A stretch of 64,000 nt of DNA from Rhizobiaceae bacterium (GTDB lineage Bacteria > Pseudomonadota > Alphaproteobacteria > Rhizobiales > Rhizobiaceae): NCBI GenBank assembly GCA_023953835.1, contig JAMLJB010000002.1:1-64000 (forward strand), given 5' to 3'. A model generated the notes under the pieces. That model had not been told where the DNA came from, made no database searches, and saw only the letters and a program-made list of their open reading frames with translations. A program made the position numbers and the translations under genes. This document shows, one piece after another, positions 61,759 to 64,000 of the stretch; the first letter of the stretch is position 1; every line of letters starts with the position of its first letter.

Positions 61759-62613
61759 CTAGACGACGAATTCAGCTCGTCCGTCCATGGTTATCAATCC
61801 ATGTTGGTCGCCGCACCACAAATCGAACCCATTGCTCTCGCGGACCGCATTGATCGTGAACGATGCACCGTCAAACAGCGGTGAGACCCCGCGATAGGAG
61901 AAGCTCGCTGGCAAACGCCCTCCGGCCGCGCGACTGGCGAGATTGAGAAGCAGCGTTGCCTGAAGCGGCCCATGGACCACCAGCCCCGGATAGCCTTCGA
62001 CGTCGCGAGCATAGTCGCGGTCGTAGTGGATTCGATGGCCGTTGAAGGTAATGGCCGAATATCGAAACAAAAGAGTCGTTGTGGCCTCGACTGTCTCGGT
62101 CAGATCAGCAGGCGACGAGGCCGGTGCCGATCCGGCGGAATAAGGCGTGGAAGCGCCTGGAACGACATCGCGATAGACGATGTCCTGGCGCTCGCTGATT
62201 GCGAGCCCGGCGTCGGTTGAGACCTCGTGTGCCACGGTCAGGAACACCAGCGATCCGCTCCGCCCGGACTTTTCCGTCACGTCTGCAATCCGCGACTCGC
62301 GGGTCACCAATCCACCGACCGGCAATGGCGCATGGAATTTGATGGAACCGCCTGCCCACATCCGACGCGGTAGCGGGACTGGCGGCAGGAAACCTCCCCG
62401 GGCAGGATGTCCATCGGGACCGAGCATATCGGGCATTGCCGCAGGCTGCGACAGGCACCAGTGCACCCCCAACGGGGCCGCCGCACCGGTGTCGGCAAGT
62501 CCGTTGCCGAACGTCGCGCGGAACCGCTCCACGAGGCCGGGGGTGATGATATCCGACGAATGCTGTGAATTGCCGATCCAGCTCCTCAGATGAGCGATGT
62601 CGATGTTGTTCAT
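61759..62613 (-). CDS. MaoC-like / FAS1-type dehydratase (mesaconyl-C4-CoA hydratase-like)
   Basis: A 284-aa double hot-dog-like protein with an N-terminal IGNSQHSSDIITPGLVERF and a hydratase-like C-terminal half with LLFRYSAITFNGHRIHYD (catalytic Asn/His region) and VHGPLQATLLL. It resembles the itaconyl/mesaconyl-CoA hydratase and HTD2 group. The ATG at 62613 overlaps the stop of the CoA transferase gene. Together with the transferase and the acyl-CoA dehydrogenase it suggests activation, dehydrogenation and hydration of a branched or C5 acid. Confidence 0.85.
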   Translation of the reverse strand: MNNIDIAHLRSWIGNSQHSSDIITPGLVERFRATFGNGLADTGAAAPLGVHWCLSQPAAMPDMLGPDGHPARGGFLPPVPLPRRMWAGGSIKFHAPLPVGGLVTRESRIADVTEKSGRSGSLVFLTVAHEVSTDAGLAISERQDIVYRDVVPGASTPYSAGSAPASSPADLTETVEATTTLLFRYSAITFNGHRIHYDRDYARDVEGYPGLVVHGPLQATLLLNLASRAAGGRLPASFSYRGVSPLFDGASFTINAVRESNGFDLWCGDQHGLITMDGRAEFVV

Positions 62614-63725
62614 GTCGCGTCTGAAAATTCCCGCCGAATCAAGGCCGTATGAGCACCGAGCGCCGGTACGGCCCCCCCTTTTATCGCGCGCCGGACGGGG
62701 GAGCCGACTCCGTGGAAGGAGCCCCCCGACGTCTCGATCTCGATCCGGCGCAACGCCGGATGGGTTGATAGGTCCGCGACGGTCGATACGTTTGACCACG
62801 CAAGCGCGTGCGCTTCCAGCGCGGCGATTGCTTCGGCGCGTGTCATCGAGAGCAGGATGTCTGCAATAAGCGTTCCGAGCGCCTCGCGATTCTGTACGCG
62901 GGACGGGTTGTCCAGGAAACGTGGATCATCGAAGAGATCCGGTCGCTTCAGCACCCCATCGCAAAGACGCTTCCATTCGCCGGGATTTTGAATGACGATC
63001 ACGATATGGCCGTCGCTGCAGGCGAAGCTGCCATAGGGATAAATGGAAGCATGCGCGAGGCCGGTGCGAGGCGTGGTCTTTCCTGCATAGTCGAGATGCA
63101 GCAAAGGCACACTCATGAAATCGGCCATCGCATCGAACATCGCGATCTCTATCGAGGCCCCCTTGCCGGTCCGCGTTCGCTCGATGAGAGCTTCGAGAAT
63201 CGCCGCATGGGCATTCATGCCGGTGGCGACATCAGCCATCGAAACCCCGACCTTTACCGGCGTGTCCGGTGTGCCCGTGACCGCGCAAATGCCGCTTTCC
63301 GCCTGAACGAGCATGTCGTAGGCGCGCATGTCGCGGTAGGCACTGTCCTGGGGATAGCCGACAATGTCGACGGCGATGAGCCTGGGATAGCGCTCGATGA
63401 GATCGGCCGAGCCAAGCCCCAGACGAACGGTCGCTCCCGGCGCAAGGTTCTGCACGAAGATGTCGGCCTTTGCGATCATCCGCTCCAGCAGCTGGCGATC
63501 GGCATCGTCCTTGATGTCGAGGACAGCGCTTTCCTTGCCGCGATTTAGCCAGGCAAAATACGCGCTTGTACCATGCACGGCCTTGTCATAATGGCGCGCG
63601 GTCTCACCCTCGGCACGTTCGATCTTGATCACCCGCGCTCCGGCGTCGGCAAGCCGCAATGTGCAGGTCGGCGCCGCCACTGCCTGCTCGATCGATACGA
63701 CAAGTATGCCTTCCAGCGGAAGCAT
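62610..63725 (-). CDS. CaiB/BaiF family (type III) CoA transferase
   Basis: A 371-aa protein with LEGILVVSIEQAVAAPTCTLRLADAGARVIKIE, the nucleophilic Asp137 in RAYDMLVQAESG and GVSMADVATGMNAH. The family moves CoA between carboxylic acids. The start at 63725 matches the family N-terminus; an upstream start at 63764 overlaps the acyl-CoA dehydrogenase gene. It lies 10 bp after the acyl-CoA dehydrogenase gene and is coupled to the hydratase gene. Confidence 0.92.
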   Translation of the reverse strand: MLPLEGILVVSIEQAVAAPTCTLRLADAGARVIKIERAEGETARHYDKAVHGTSAYFAWLNRGKESAVLDIKDDADRQLLERMIAKADIFVQNLAPGATVRLGLGSADLIERYPRLIAVDIVGYPQDSAYRDMRAYDMLVQAESGICAVTGTPDTPVKVGVSMADVATGMNAHAAILEALIERTRTGKGASIEIAMFDAMADFMSVPLLHLDYAGKTTPRTGLAHASIYPYGSFACSDGHIVIVIQNPGEWKRLCDGVLKRPDLFDDPRFLDNPSRVQNREALGTLIADILLSMTRAEAIAALEAHALAWSNVSTVADLSTHPALRRIEIETSGGSFHGVGSPVRRAIKGGAVPALGAHTALIRREFSDAT

Positions 63726-63735
63726 GGCGGCCACC

Positions 63736-64000
63736 TCAGTAGGAACGTGGCATGCCAAGCACATGCTCGGCGACGTAGGAAAGGATCAGATTGGTGGAGA
63801 TCGGCGCAACCTGGTAGAGACGCGTCTCCCTGAATTTGCGTTCCACGTCATATTCCTCAGCGAAGCCAAAGCCGCCATGCGTTTGCACGCAAGCCTCGGC
63901 TGCGGCCCACGAGGCTTCGGCGGCCAGCATCTTGGCCATATTGGCCTGTTCGCCGCAATCTTGTCCGCTCTCGAACAAATGAGCGGCCTGATGCACCAGG
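63736..64000 (-). CDS. Acyl-CoA dehydrogenase (C-terminal fragment, cut by right window edge)
   Basis: The frame is open to the window edge; about 88 C-terminal residues are visible, with HGGFGFAEEYDVERKFRE and an ending VLGMPRSY. The last ~37 residues differ in only one position from the acyl-CoA dehydrogenase at 3809-4972, while the DNA differs at many third positions, so the copies are old paralogues rather than a recent duplication. It heads the visible part of the operon with the CoA transferase and hydratase. Confidence 0.88.
   Translation of the reverse strand, partial: LVHQAAHLFESGQDCGEQANMAKMLAAEASWAAAEACVQTHGGFGFAEEYDVERKFRETRLYQVAPISTNLILSYVAEHVLGMPRSY

Noticed and set aside
1..64000. 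CRISPR arrays, tRNA/rRNA genes, prophage or integrase genes
   Set aside because: I looked for repeated spacers, cloverleaf-type sequences and recombinase motifs by eye and found none; weak examples could be missed without a dedicated search.

Overview
The window looks like a GC-rich alphaproteobacterial catabolic island, most probably from Hyphomicrobiales (the Mesorhizobium/Aminobacter/Phyllobacteriaceae style). That placement is inference. It rests on the high GC content, the mix of TRAP and ABC uptake systems with PcaR-type IclR and FCD-type GntR regulators, many SDRs and flavoenzymes, and a small TIR-bounded repeat of a type I associate with rhizobial genomes. I see no rRNA, tRNA, CRISPR array, phage gene, transposase or replication gene. 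Nearly every gene encodes uptake, oxidation/reduction, C-C cleavage, CoA chemistry or local regulation.

Layout. 1-6.6 kb (+): carboxymuconolactone-decarboxylase-like protein (cut by the window edge), beta-hydroxyacid dehydrogenase, MBL lactonase-like hydrolase, acyl-CoA ligase, acyl-CoA dehydrogenase, DHA2 exporter. 6.6-11.9 kb (-): TRAP transporter dctP-dctQ-dctM, aldo/keto reductase, and a proline-racemase-like protein lacking both catalytic cysteines. 12.4-19.2 kb: IclR regulator, SDR, then lambda-crystallin-type 3-hydroxyacyl dehydrogenase, a divergent GcvPA/GcvPB-like PLP pair, and a BKACE (beta-keto acid cleavage) enzyme. 19.2-29.6 kb: alternating divergent units (NAD-kinase-like / deacetylase-imidase / class III aminotransferase; GST / Old Yellow Enzyme / TIM-barrel isomerase; DapA-like aldolase; DAO-type oxidase; isomerase; SDR). 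29.6-37.8 kb: polar amino acid ABC transporter, 2Fe-2S/FAD oxidoreductase, AKR, SDRs, NTF2-like protein. 37.9-48.4 kb (-): DMT permease, two SDRs, a MITE-like repeat, and a seven-gene operon made of a family 1 ABC importer, DapA-like and DAP-decarboxylase-like enzymes and an HpcH aldolase. 48.7-58.6 kb: second aminotransferase, semialdehyde dehydrogenase, GntR regulator, two SDRs, second 2Fe-2S/FAD oxidoreductase with its DAO partner, FMN alpha-hydroxyacid dehydrogenase. 58.6-64 kb (-): second TRAP transporter, MaoC-like hydratase, CoA transferase, and a second acyl-CoA dehydrogenase cut by the right edge.

How it fits together. The island reads as two parallel catabolic modules, about 1-37 kb and about 38-62 kb. 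Each has its own regulator, transporters, class III aminotransferase, DapA-like aldolase, 2Fe-2S/FAD plus DAO-type oxidase, and an SDR of one closely related subgroup. In the first module nine intergenic regions carry the same operator-like layout: a GTTCG-N5-CGAAC-like palindrome followed 4 bp later by another half-site. This is plausibly the binding pattern of the IclR protein at 12.4 kb. In the second module TNGTNNNACNA-like sites, typical of FCD-type GntR regulators, lie in three promoter regions.

The most unusual part is the unit at 14.2-19.2 kb. A beta-hydroxyacid dehydrogenase and a BKACE are the two core steps of a carnitine-like degradation route. Here they bracket a two-subunit glycine-decarboxylase-like PLP enzyme with altered active-site motifs and no GcvT, GcvH or Lpd anywhere in the window. 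The substrates are unknown; an amine- or amino-acid-type compound (opine, betaine or cyclic amino acid class) is an inference.
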